From positions 1 to 44,481 of the forward strand of contig JANPCR010000250.1 of assembly GCA_031431035.1 (NCBI GenBank): a stretch of 44,481 nucleotides of DNA. Reading direction: 5' to 3'. The position numbers and the translations under genes were made by a program. Numbering within the stretch: position 1 is the stretch's first letter; every line of letters begins with the position of its first letter. The stretch is from JANYCG01 sp031431035 (GTDB taxonomy: Bacteria; Pseudomonadota; Gammaproteobacteria; Burkholderiales; Burkholderiaceae_C). Below are positions 1 through 7,795 of this stretch, piece by piece. A model generated the notes under the pieces. The model saw only the letters and a list, made by a program, of their open reading frames with translations, had not been told where the DNA came from and searched no databases.

Positions 1-1
1 A

Positions 2-220
2 AACGCCTTGTCGCAAGCGCTCAAAGTGCCCGCGTCGCGCGTGAACGACATCGTGCTGGAGCGGCGTGGCGTGACGGTTGATACCGCGATGCGGCTGGTG
101 CGCTACTTTGGCGGCGATGTGCAAAGCTGGATGAATCTGCAAACCGCCTATGAGGTCAAGGTGGCGCAAAAGGCGCTCACGCGCAAGATTGAGAAAGAAG
201 TGCTGCCGATGGCGGCATAG
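2..220 (+). CDS. HigA-type antitoxin, C-terminal part (cut by window edge)
   Basis: Only the last 72 residues are visible; the frame is open to the left edge, so the start lies outside. The visible part resembles the second half of the HTH domain of HigA/VapI-type antidotes: SRVNDIVLERRGVT, then DTAMRLVRYFGGD and a QSWMNLQTAYE block, the usual order for this family. Such proteins bind the operator of their own toxin-antitoxin operon and neutralise a RelE-like HigB ribonuclease. A higB partner would be expected just upstream and cannot be seen. Its position before fic-hsdR fits a defence locus with embedded toxin-antitoxin genes. The family call is fairly secure from motif order; activity is inference. 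Confidence 0.8.
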   Translation, partial: NALSQALKVPASRVNDIVLERRGVTVDTAMRLVRYFGGDVQSWMNLQTAYEVKVAQKALTRKIEKEVLPMAA

Positions 221-346
221 TCCGCGTGCGTTTCAGGGCAGAACAGACAACGGGGACGTGGCATAGCGGAGGCGCTTTACGTGTTCATGCGGGGCGATTT
301 GCGGCGAAATGCGGGTTGAAAGTTGGCTTTCATTTGACCCAATCAA

Positions 347-395
347 ATTAAAGCATGCTTTAATACAAAAGGCCATATTAAAGCAGTCTTTCAAT
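347..395. promoter_or_regulatory. Two palindromic operator-like sites before fic
   Basis: Positions 347-364 form a perfect 18-bp palindrome (ATTAAAGCATGCTTTAAT). Positions 377-395 repeat it imperfectly (ATTAAAG, spacer, CTTTCAAT). The centres are about 30 bp apart, close to three helical turns, and the second ends two bases before the fic ATG at 398. A TTGACC at 334-339 could be a -35. Seen: the symmetry and spacing. Inferred: binding by a dimeric regulator, perhaps the winged-helix tail of the Fic protein itself. Confidence 0.55.
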
Positions 396-397
396 CC

Positions 398-1543
398 ATG
401 CGTTCCACTGGCATTTATGTGATGTCCACCACTTTGGGTGAGCCTGTGCGTGCGTTTGTGCCTCACGCTTTGCCGCCGGACAAGCCAGCTTTGGCCACTG
501 AATCGTATGCGGCAGCCAATCGGTTGGCTGAATTGGCCCTGGCGCGGTTATCTGGCGTGTCGGGGCTGGTGCCTTCGGTGGACTGGTTGCTCTACAGCGC
601 TGTGCGCAAAGAAGCGCTCTTGACCTCTCAAATCGAAGGCACGCAAGCGACGCTGGTTGATTTGCTGAACGATGAAGCAGGCTTTGCCATCGAAAATACA
701 GACGATGTGCAAGAGGTGTGGAACTACCTGCGGGCATTCCGGTTGGTGCAAAACAACCTGCGCGATCCAGCCGGTCTTCCGCTGAGCGTGCGCCTGCTGT
801 GCAACGCGCACCGCTTGCTGATGGATGGCACACGCGGCCAGGGCAAGCAACCCGGTCAATTGCGCAGTTCGCAAAACTGGATTGGCGGCACACGGCCGGG
901 TAACGCGGTGTTTGTGCCGCCTCCGGTGCAAAATCTTCCCGAGCTGTTGGCCGCCCTAGAGAACTTCATTCACCTCTCGCCGCCAGATCTGCCCCCGCTT
1001 GTCAAAGCAGCGCTAATCCACGTGCAATTTGAAACCATTCATCCGTTTTTGGATGGCAATGGTCGTATGGGGCGCCTGTTGATTGGGGCTCTGCTTGAGC
1101 ACTGGGGTTTGCTGCCTGAGCCGCTGATGTACCTGAGCGGTTATCTGAAGCGGCATCAAGCGGAATATTACCGCCGCCTGTCGAGTGTTCGGACCGAAGG
1201 TGATTGGGAGGGATGGGTGGCCTTCTTTCTAGAGGGCGTAGCAGAGGCTGCCGCAGAAGCTGAGCGAAACATTGTGGCCATTGCCAGCCTGGTTGCCGCA
1301 GATCGCCGCCGCCTGGTGGCTGCCGCCACAGCCAGCCCCGCAAGTTACCGCTTATTCGAATTGCTGCCCATGATGCCACGCTTCACCATAAGCCAAGTTC
1401 GGCAAAAGCTGGGGACAACCTCACCCACGGCCGCAGCGGCCATTCAGGTTTTGGAGCGGCTGGGTGTTGTCACGGAGCAGACCGGGCAGAAGAAGAACCG
1501 CAGTTACAGCTACCCAGCGTATATAGAGCTGTTGTCACGATGA
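398..1543 (+). CDS. Fic domain protein with inhibitory helix and C-terminal winged helix
   Basis: Fic proteins usually transfer AMP from ATP to a target hydroxyl. The core motif is complete at residues 215-226, HPFLDGNGRMGR, with catalytic His215. An inhibitory motif of the class II type, TSQIEG, lies at about residues 76-81 with Glu80 able to block productive ATP binding, so the enzyme is probably self-inhibited. The last 80 residues (FTISQVRQKLG, TAAAAIQVLERLGVV) look like a winged helix for DNA binding. The start at 398 is chosen because family members commonly begin with a TGxY segment before GEPVRAFVP. The stop overlaps the hsdR start in an ATGA, so the two are translationally coupled. 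Fic genes of this kind are often found inside type I restriction loci; the target is unknown. Confidence 0.88.
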   Translation: MRSTGIYVMSTTLGEPVRAFVPHALPPDKPALATESYAAANRLAELALARLSGVSGLVPSVDWLLYSAVRKEALLTSQIEGTQATLVDLLNDEAGFAIENTDDVQEVWNYLRAFRLVQNNLRDPAGLPLSVRLLCNAHRLLMDGTRGQGKQPGQLRSSQNWIGGTRPGNAVFVPPPVQNLPELLAALENFIHLSPPDLPPLVKAALIHVQFETIHPFLDGNGRMGRLLIGALLEHWGLLPEPLMYLSGYLKRHQAEYYRRLSSVRTEGDWEGWVAFFLEGVAEAAAEAERNIVAIASLVAADRRRLVAAATASPASYRLFELLPMMPRFTISQVRQKLGTTSPTAAAAIQVLERLGVVTEQTGQKKNRSYSYPAYIELLSR

Positions 1544-4500
1544 CCGAAGACCAGCTGGAACAGGAAGCCCTGGCCTGGCTGGTCGACGTGGGTTACACGC
1601 CTATCTACGGCCGCGACATCGCACACGACGGCCCCGCGCCCGAGCGAGACAACTATCGGCAAGTGATTTTGGCTTCGCGCCTGCGGGCGGCGATTGACCG
1701 ACTCAACCCCAGTATTCCCGCATCTGCCCGCGAAGACGCATTCAAGCAAGTGCAAGACTTAGGCATTCCCGTTTTGCTCAGCGCCAACCGGCAATTCCAC
1801 CGCCTGCTGGTGGCGGGTGTGCCAGTGCAGTATCAAAAAGACGGCGAGACGCGCGGCGACTTTGTGCGGCTGATCGACTGGGCAGCACACTTGCAAAACG
1901 ACTGGCTGGCAGTGAACCAGTTTTCCATCAAAGGCCCACGCCACACGCGGCGACCTGACATTGTTTTGTTTGTTAACGGTTTGCCGCTGGTGCTGCTGGA
2001 GTTGAAGAACCCGGCCGATCAAAACGCCGATGTGTGGAAGGCGTTTGACCAAATCCAGACCTACAAGGAGCAGATTCCGGATGTGTTCCAGACCAATGAG
2101 GTGCTGGTAATTTCAGACGGCACGCAGGCGTTGATGGGGTCGCTCAGCAGCGACGCTGAGCGCTTCATGGCTTGGCGCACGATCGACGGTGTCGCCCTCG
2201 ACCCGCTTGGCGAGTTCAACGAGTTGCAAACACTGGTGCGCGGGGTGCTGGCACCACAGTATCTGTTGGACTACCTGCGTTATTTTGTGTTGTTTGAAGA
2301 GGGTGGTGAAAGCGGCAGCATTGTTAAAAAGATCGCCGGCTACCACCAGTTCCACGCGGTGCGCACGGCCATTGAGCGCGTGGTGTTGGCATCGCGTCCC
2401 GGCGGTAACCCTCAAGTCAGAGGTAAGGGCGGCGTAGTCTGGCACACGCAAGGCAGCGGCAAAAGCATCACCATGACCTGTTTTGCCGCGCGTGTGATGC
2501 AGGAGCCCGCGATGGAGAACCCGACCATCGTCGTCATCACCGACCGCAACGATTTGGACGGTCAGCTATTTGGCGTGTTCAGCCTGGCCACCGACTTGTT
2601 GCGTGAGCAACCGGTGCAGGCGCGCACGCGGCAGGAACTGCGCTCGCTGTTGACCAACCGGCCATCAGGCGGCATCGTGTTTGCGACGATCCAGAAGTTC
2701 ATGCCAGGGGAGGATGAAGACAGCTTCCCCGTGCTGTCCGAACGCCACAACATCGTGGTGATAGCAGATGAAGCGCACCGAACCCAATATGGTTTTGAAG
2801 CCAAGTTGAAGATGCGAAAAATCGCGGCCAGGCCGCTTACCACTGGCGACGGACTGGCCCCGCAACATCAGGTTGAATTTGCGCCGCCTGAGTACATGGA
2901 GCGTTACGAGGCAGGCTACGCGCAGCACTTGCGCGATGCATTGCCCCACGCCACTTTTGTTGCCTTCACTGGAACCCCCGTCAACAGCCAAGACCGGGAC
3001 ACGCGAGCCGTGTTTGGCGACTACATTCATGTCTACGACATGCAGCAGGCCAAGGAAGATGGTGCGACTGTCGCCATTTATTACGAGTCCCGGTTGGCAA
3101 AGCTAAGCCTGAATGCAGTGGATTTGGCCGCAATGGATTCGGAAGTCGATGAGCTTGCCGAAGGGGAAGAAGAAGGCATTCAGTCGCAGCTTAAAAGCCG
3201 TTGGGCGGCCCTGGAAAAAGTGGTGGGCGCGCAGCCCCGTGTGGTCAGCGTGGCGGCTGATCTGGTGGCCCATTTTGAGGAGCGCAACAAAGCGCAAACA
3301 GGCAAAGCAATGATTGTTGCGATGAGTCGCGAGATTTGCGTCCACTTGTACGATGAAATCATCAAGTTGCGCCCAGATTGGCACAGTGCTGACCCTGAGC
3401 TGGGTGCGGTCAAAATTGTCATGACAGGCTCGGCCAGCGACAAAGCGCTGTTGCGACCCCATATTTACAGCGCTCACACCAAAAAGCGACTTGAAAAGCG
3501 ATTCAAAGAACCAACCGACCCGCTGCGCCTGGTGATCGTGCGAGACATGTGGCTAACCGGCTTTGACGCGCCTTGTGTGCACACGCTGTACGTCGACAAG
3601 CCCATGAAGGGCCACAACTTGATGCAGGCCATTGCCAGGGTGAACCGCGTGTTCAAAGACAAGCAGGGCGGCTTGGTGGTGGACTACATTGGCATTGGCC
3701 ATGAGCTTAGGGCTGCCATGAAGGAGTACACCCAGTCTAGCGGGCGCGGCCGGCCGACCGTGGATGCCAGTGAAGCTCTCAGCCTGGTGCTGGAAAAAAT
3801 GGACGCGCTGCGCGCCCTGCTGCATGGTTTTGATTACAGCCGCTTTTTGACGGCGGGGCACCGCATGCTGGCGGGTGCTGCCAACCATGTTTTGGGAGTC
3901 AAGGAAGGCAAAAAACGGTTTGCAGACCTGGCGCTTGCGATGGCAAAGGCCTTCACGCTGTGTTGCACTTTGGACGATGCCAAAGCTGTGCGTGAAGAGG
4001 TTGCATTCTTCCAGGGCGTGAAGGTGATTCTGACCAAGCGCGAGCTTTCTACCCAGCGCAGGACTGACGAAGCCCGCGAATTTGCGATTCGCCAAATCAT
4101 CAACTCAGCCGTGGTGTCTGAATCTGTGGTGGACATATTCGAAGCGGTTGGCTTGGACAAACCCAATATCGGCTTGTTAGATGATGAATTTTTGGCTCAA
4201 GTTAGCCGTCTGCCCGAGAAAAACCTGGCCGTGGAGTTGCTGGAGCGACTGTTGGAGGGCGAAATTAAGAGCCGCTTTGCCAGCAATGTCGTGCAAGACA
4301 AACGGTTTTCTGACATGTTGGCGAATGTCATCACACGCTACCAGAATCGCTCTATCGAGACTGCGCAGGTCATGGAAGAGCTGCTGGCGATGGCCAAAAA
4401 ATTCCGTGAGGCAGCGTCACGTGGGGATGAGCTGGGTTTGACCGAGGACGAAGTGCGGTTTTACGATGCCTTGACGAACAACGAGTCTGCCGTGCGCGAG

Positions 4501-4722
4501 CTGACCGACGAGACGCTGAAAAAAATTGCCCACGAATTGACAGAAAATCTGCGCCAAAACCTGACTGTGGATTGGTCTGAACGCGAAGGCGTGCAAGCCA
4601 AACTGCGGCTTATGGTTAAGCGGATATTGCGCAAATACAAGTACCCGCCAGATTTGCAGGACGCCGCGATTGAACTGGTGTTACGGCAAGCGCATGCGCT
4701 AGGTGAGAGCTGGAGCGTTTAG
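1540..4722 (+). CDS. hsdR: Type I restriction endonuclease subunit R
   Basis: This is the motor and nuclease subunit of a type I restriction-modification complex, working with HsdM and HsdS to translocate and cut unmodified DNA. At 1060 residues it has a normal length. The PD-(D/E)xK nuclease site is visible as Asp140 and ELK at 154-156. Walker A GSGKS lies at 305-309 and the DEAH box at 410-413. Further superfamily 2 helicase signs are FTGTPV, and GFDAP followed by a QAIARVNRVF motif VI. The start overlaps the fic stop (ATGA). No hsdM or hsdS is in the window, so they should lie upstream. The 3' end runs about 107 bp into the convergent ornithine cyclodeaminase frame. All key motifs are intact. 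Confidence 0.96.
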   Translation: MTEDQLEQEALAWLVDVGYTPIYGRDIAHDGPAPERDNYRQVILASRLRAAIDRLNPSIPASAREDAFKQVQDLGIPVLLSANRQFHRLLVAGVPVQYQKDGETRGDFVRLIDWAAHLQNDWLAVNQFSIKGPRHTRRPDIVLFVNGLPLVLLELKNPADQNADVWKAFDQIQTYKEQIPDVFQTNEVLVISDGTQALMGSLSSDAERFMAWRTIDGVALDPLGEFNELQTLVRGVLAPQYLLDYLRYFVLFEEGGESGSIVKKIAGYHQFHAVRTAIERVVLASRPGGNPQVRGKGGVVWHTQGSGKSITMTCFAARVMQEPAMENPTIVVITDRNDLDGQLFGVFSLATDLLREQPVQARTRQELRSLLTNRPSGGIVFATIQKFMPGEDEDSFPVLSERHNIVVIADEAHRTQYGFEAKLKMRKIAARPLTTGDGLAPQHQVEFAPPEYMERYEAGYAQHLRDALPHATFVAFTGTPVNSQDRDTRAVFGDYIHVYDMQQAKEDGATVAIYYESRLAKLSLNAVDLAAMDSEVDELAEGEEEGIQSQLKSRWAALEKVVGAQPRVVSVAADLVAHFEERNKAQTGKAMIVAMSREICVHLYDEIIKLRPDWHSADPELGAVKIVMTGSASDKALLRPHIYSAHTKKRLEKRFKEPTDPLRLVIVRDMWLTGFDAPCVHTLYVDKPMKGHNLMQAIARVNRVFKDKQGGLVVDYIGIGHELRAAMKEYTQSSGRGRPTVDASEALSLVLEKMDALRALLHGFDYSRFLTAGHRMLAGAANHVLGVKEGKKRFADLALAMAKAFTLCCTLDDAKAVREEVAFFQGVKVILTKRELSTQRRTDEAREFAIRQIINSAVVSESVVDIFEAVGLDKPNIGLLDDEFLAQVSRLPEKNLAVELLERLLEGEIKSRFASNVVQDKRFSDMLANVITRYQNRSIETAQVMEELLAMAKKFREAASRGDELGLTEDEVRFYDALTNNESAVRELTDETLKKIAHELTENLRQNLTVDWSEREGVQAKLRLMVKRILRKYKYPPDLQDAAIELVLRQAHALGESWSV

Positions 4723-5845
4723 CCGCCACCAAAGCCTCCGGCCCCAAAGCGCCAAACAAATCCTTCGGGTTCGCCATGTCAGGCACCAAAACCAGTTGTT
4801 CGCCCAGTCCCAACTCCAGCGCGGCGTCGCGCATGAAGCGCAGGGCGGCAAAGTCTTCCAGCGCAAAGCCGACTGAATCAAACACGGTGACTTGTGACTC
4901 GGTTTGCCGCCCTGGCGCTTTGCCTGCCAGCACTTGCCACAGTTCGGTCACCAAGAAGTCGGCTGGCATTTGCTGAATGTCGCCTTCGATGCGCGTCTGC
5001 GGCGCGTACTCTACAAACACGGAGGCAGCGCGCAGCACGTCGGCGTGCAGCTCGGTTTTGCCGGGGCAGTCGCCACCCACGGCGTTGATGTGCATGCCGG
5101 GTTCGATCATGTCGGGCGTCAAAATGGTGGCACGGGTTTTGTCAGCGGTGACGGTGGTCACGATGTCTGCGCCTTGTACAGCCTCGCCCACGCTGCTGCA
5201 CACGACCAGTTTGAGGCCCGCGCCGCGCAAATTGGCGACCAGCTTGGCGGTGGCTTGGGGGTCAATGTCGAATAGCCTGATTTCTTCAATGCCCAGCAAA
5301 TGGGCAAATGCCAGCGCCTGGAATTCGCTTTGCGCGCCGTTGCCAATCAGCGCCATGACGCGGCTGTTGGGCCGTGCCAACGCTCGCGCGGCCACAGCGC
5401 TGGTGGCGGCAGTGCGCAAGGCGGTGGTGAGGGTCAGCTCGCTTAAAAGCTGCGGCATGCCCGTGGCCACGTCGGCCAACAGGCCAAAGGCCATGACCGT
5501 GGGCAAACCAAGCGTAGGGTTTTGCGGGTGGCCATTTACGTATTTGAAGCTGTAAGTGCTGCCGTCTGAAATTGGCATCAACTCAATCGCACCCAATGGG
5601 CTGTGGCTGGCCAGGCGGGCGGATTTGTCAAACGCGTTCCACCGCAAAAAGTCGCTGTGAATGTTGGCGGCTATACCGGCCAGGCAGTTGTTCAGGCCCT
5701 TGGCGCGGATGATTTTGACCACCTTTGCCACACTCAGGAATGTCGTGGTGGTCGTGGTGGTCGTGGTGGTCGGCGTGGCCGTGGTGGTAGGCATTGCCTT
5801 GCAGTTGAGGCTCTGAAGTGGGCTCAATTGAACGAAGTGTGTCAT
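4616..5845 (-). CDS. ocd: Ornithine cyclodeaminase
   Basis: Ornithine cyclodeaminase converts L-ornithine to L-proline and ammonia with NAD. The Rossmann-type segment ALIGNGAQSEFQ, the LLSELTLTTALRTAATSA block and the VTTVTADKT and NAVGGDCPGKTELH blocks are typical of the OCD/mu-crystallin family. The start at 5845 follows a good AGGAGA site; an ATG 36 bases further out lacks one. Two oddities: the N-terminus has a threonine run encoded by a 9-bp tandem repeat before the normal FLSV start of the fold, and the C-terminus reads about 30 codons into antisense hsdR, suggesting the native stop was lost when the restriction locus came to lie beside it. It faces an Lrp/AsnC regulator, the usual control for amino acid catabolism. 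At 409 aa it is longer than the roughly 350 aa family norm. Confidence 0.9.
   Translation of the reverse strand: MTHFVQLSPLQSLNCKAMPTTTATPTTTTTTTTTTFLSVAKVVKIIRAKGLNNCLAGIAANIHSDFLRWNAFDKSARLASHSPLGAIELMPISDGSTYSFKYVNGHPQNPTLGLPTVMAFGLLADVATGMPQLLSELTLTTALRTAATSAVAARALARPNSRVMALIGNGAQSEFQALAFAHLLGIEEIRLFDIDPQATAKLVANLRGAGLKLVVCSSVGEAVQGADIVTTVTADKTRATILTPDMIEPGMHINAVGGDCPGKTELHADVLRAASVFVEYAPQTRIEGDIQQMPADFLVTELWQVLAGKAPGRQTESQVTVFDSVGFALEDFAALRFMRDAALELGLGEQLVLVPDMANPKDLFGALGPEALVAAKRSSSHLAHALAVTPVQSRRPANLAGTCICAISA
5745..5771 (-). repeat. 9-bp tandem repeat encoding threonine run in ocd
   Basis: Three perfect copies of GTGGTGGTC (plus strand) are followed by degenerate copies to about 5789. 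On the coding strand this reads ACC-ACC-ACG and gives ten consecutive threonines near residue 27. The unit length is a multiple of three, so copy-number change would alter protein length and not frame. Confidence 0.9.
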
Positions 5846-5977
5846 GCTGATCTCCTGAAAAGGCCGACATGGGGTGCACAAACGAGTGCTTCAAAACCAC
5901 GATGCAGAACCTGAAAAGTAGTTTCTCGCAAGCACGTGTCAATTCAAATAGCCAAAAATCTACCGTTTAAGTAATAA

Positions 5978-6009
5978 TTTGTGCAAAATAGCAGAAATTA
6001 TTTGCAAAA
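5978..6009. promoter_or_regulatory. Candidate Lrp/AsnC boxes between ocd and its regulator
   Basis: TTTGTGCAAAA at 5978-5988 and TTTGCAAAA at 6001-6009 are two similar partly palindromic boxes about two helical turns apart. They lie between the divergent starts of ocd (5845) and the Lrp-type gene (6026). Lrp/AsnC proteins bind AT-rich, phased boxes as oligomers. The assignment is inferred from position and spacing. Confidence 0.45.
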
Positions 6010-6025
6010 CGTTAGAAAAAACCCG

Positions 6026-6445
6026 ATGGACGCCACCGACCAAGCCCTCATCGCCCTGCTGCGCCAAAACGCCCGCCTGAACGTGGCCGATTTGGCGCAC
6101 AAACTCAAAGTGTCTCGCGGCACGGTAACCAACCGAATCCGCAAGCTTGAGGACGACCAAGTCATCGTGGGTTACACCGTGCGACTGCGCCCCGAGTCCG
6201 AGCCCGAGCGCATTCGCGCGTGGATGGGCGTGCTGGTCGACGGCAACACCACACGCCAGGTGATTGCTAGCCTGTTGGGCGAACCCGGCGTGGCCGCGCT
6301 GCACGACACCAATGGCCGCTGGGACTTGCTGGCCGAACTAGAGGCCAGGTCCACCAAAGACTTGTCTGAAATTTTGGAGCGCATTCGGCTGATTGCTGGC
6401 ATTCGCAGCACCGAGACCAATATTCACCTGGCGAGTTACCGCTGA
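6026..6445 (+). CDS. Lrp/AsnC family transcriptional regulator
   Basis: A 139-residue protein with the family layout: an N-terminal winged helix-turn-helix (DQALIALLRQNARLNVADLA, then VSRGTVTNRIRKLE) and a C-terminal ligand-binding RAM domain. These regulators sense amino acids and usually control a neighbouring catabolic or transport gene. The divergent ornithine cyclodeaminase is the obvious target, suggesting ornithine or a related amino acid as ligand; this is inference. The ATG at 6026 gives the standard N-terminus; a GTG 45 bases upstream falls inside the putative operator. The RAM domain is slightly unusual in sequence (DTNGRWDLLAELEA) but complete. Confidence 0.92.
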   Translation: MDATDQALIALLRQNARLNVADLAHKLKVSRGTVTNRIRKLEDDQVIVGYTVRLRPESEPERIRAWMGVLVDGNTTRQVIASLLGEPGVAALHDTNGRWDLLAELEARSTKDLSEILERIRLIAGIRSTETNIHLASYR

Positions 6446-6607
6446 TGCCGCGTCGCAAATGCACCTAAGAAATGTAATTTTTGGTATCAAAACAAGCCCT
6501 GACCCCGACCGACAGCGGCAAGTAAGTTTGGCCCCGGAAACTGGCCCTCGCCGTGTCCCATTGGACGTGAATTGCCAAGCACGCCGACCCCCAACCCGCC
6601 TGACTTT

Positions 6608-7543
6608 ATGCGCCCTTTGTTCATGACCCTTGCCACCACGTTGACCACCGCCTTGGGGCTAAGCGCCGCCCCGGCAGCACAGGCGGCCCCAATTGAACTG
6701 CTGGTGCCCGCCTATTTTTACCCCGGTTTTGCAGGCAGCGCCTGGGACCAGATGACAGCCGCCGCCGCAGCGGGCACGCCCATCACCGCCATCATGAACC
6801 CCGGCAGCGGCCCTGGTACGGCGGCCAATTCAGACTACGTGACGGCAATCAATACTTTTCGTGCAGCCGGCGGCCGCGTGTTGGGCTACGTGCCATCAGG
6901 CTACCTGGGCCAAAACGTCAACCCCACAAGCACCTGCCAGCCCGCGTCAGGCAGCACCTACAGCGTGGGCGACGTGCTGGCCTGCGCGTCGCGCTACAAA
7001 GACTGGTACAGCGTGGACGGCATTTTTGTCGATGAGTTCACTAATGTCGACACCCCCGCCGCCTTAGGGTTCTACGAAGCGCTGTACAGCGGCTTGAAAG
7101 GCATTGACAGCGGCTGGAACGTGGTGGGCAACCCCGGCACACCAACGACTGAAAGCTACATCAACCACGGCGGCGTGCGCTCTGCCGACACAGTGGTGAC
7201 GTTTGAAAACCGCACCGGCTACTCTGGCTACGTGCCGTCGCCCTGGAATGCGCTGTACCCCGCCAGCAACTTTGCCCACCTGCTGTACAACGTGCCCACC
7301 GCCGCCGAGATGCTTAGCGCCATTGCCCTGGCCCAAGCGCGCAATGCGGGCTACATATTTGTGACTGACGACCAGGGCCTAGACTTGAACCCCTGGGACA
7401 CCCTGCCCGCCTACTGGGATTTGGAAACCGCCGCCATTCGCGCGGCCAATGCGGCAACGCCGGTGAGCGAGCCGGGCAGTTTGGCGCTGATGGGGCTGGC
7501 GTTGGCGGGTTTGTTCACGCGGCGCAAAAAGTCTGGCGGCTGA
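6608..7543 (+). CDS. Spherulation-specific family 4-like PEP-CTERM protein
   Basis: A 311-residue exported protein. It begins with a clear signal peptide ending near AAQA and ends with a PEP-CTERM sorting signal: SEPGSLALMGLALAGLF followed by RRKK, the anchor removed by an exosortase. The body, with VPAYFYPG, INTFRAAGGRVLGYV, DGIFVDE and a late AGYIFVTDD, resembles the spherulin 4 family (PF12138), a TIM-barrel group thought to act on polysaccharide. The ATG at 6608 is preferred over an in-frame TTG at 6572 because it gives a compact signal peptide. No exosortase gene is in the window. It stands alone between the Lrp gene and a repeat element that may end its transcript. A substrate cannot be named. 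Confidence 0.82.
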   Translation: MRPLFMTLATTLTTALGLSAAPAAQAAPIELLVPAYFYPGFAGSAWDQMTAAAAAGTPITAIMNPGSGPGTAANSDYVTAINTFRAAGGRVLGYVPSGYLGQNVNPTSTCQPASGSTYSVGDVLACASRYKDWYSVDGIFVDEFTNVDTPAALGFYEALYSGLKGIDSGWNVVGNPGTPTTESYINHGGVRSADTVVTFENRTGYSGYVPSPWNALYPASNFAHLLYNVPTAAEMLSAIALAQARNAGYIFVTDDQGLDLNPWDTLPAYWDLETAAIRAANAATPVSEPGSLALMGLALAGLFTRRKKSGG

Positions 7544-7570
7544 AGGGGGCTAGAAGCGGCCCCGGTTTGA

Positions 7571-7600
7571 TGGGGTTCAATAGGGTTCAATAGGGTTCAA
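7571..7600. repeat. Three 10-bp tandem repeats
   Basis: The unit TRGGGTTCAA occurs three times in succession just after the PEP-CTERM gene. It lies directly before the first two-part intergenic repeat. No function is evident. Confidence 0.85.
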
Positions 7601-7616
7601 TTTGGGCCAATTTTAG

Positions 7617-7733
7617 AAAAAAAGAACCTGCAGGTTCTTTTTTTTCAAAAACGTCCGAAAATTGTCAAAATATGAACAAAATACGCCTCTAGATCTCGAA
7701 TAATATAGATAGTTTGCTATTATTAATATAGCA
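7617..7733 (+). repeat. Two-part intergenic repeat, copy 1
   Basis: The left part is a perfect palindrome centred at 7630/7631 (core GAACCTGCAGGTTC with A and T tracts outside), able to act as a terminator in both directions. The right part carries GCCTCTAG at 7685-7692, the CTCGAATAATATAGATAG block and a GCTAT-N7-ATAGC hairpin at 7716-7732. It aligns without gaps to copy 2 (14207-14332). It separates the convergent PEP-CTERM gene and boxA. Copies 3 and 4 are at 26285 and 40523. Confidence 0.85.
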
Positions 7734-7795
7734 TTTCAAGCCCAAATCACCTGGTCGAACTGCCAAGCTGACAAGCCTGACGCGCAAACCAGCGC

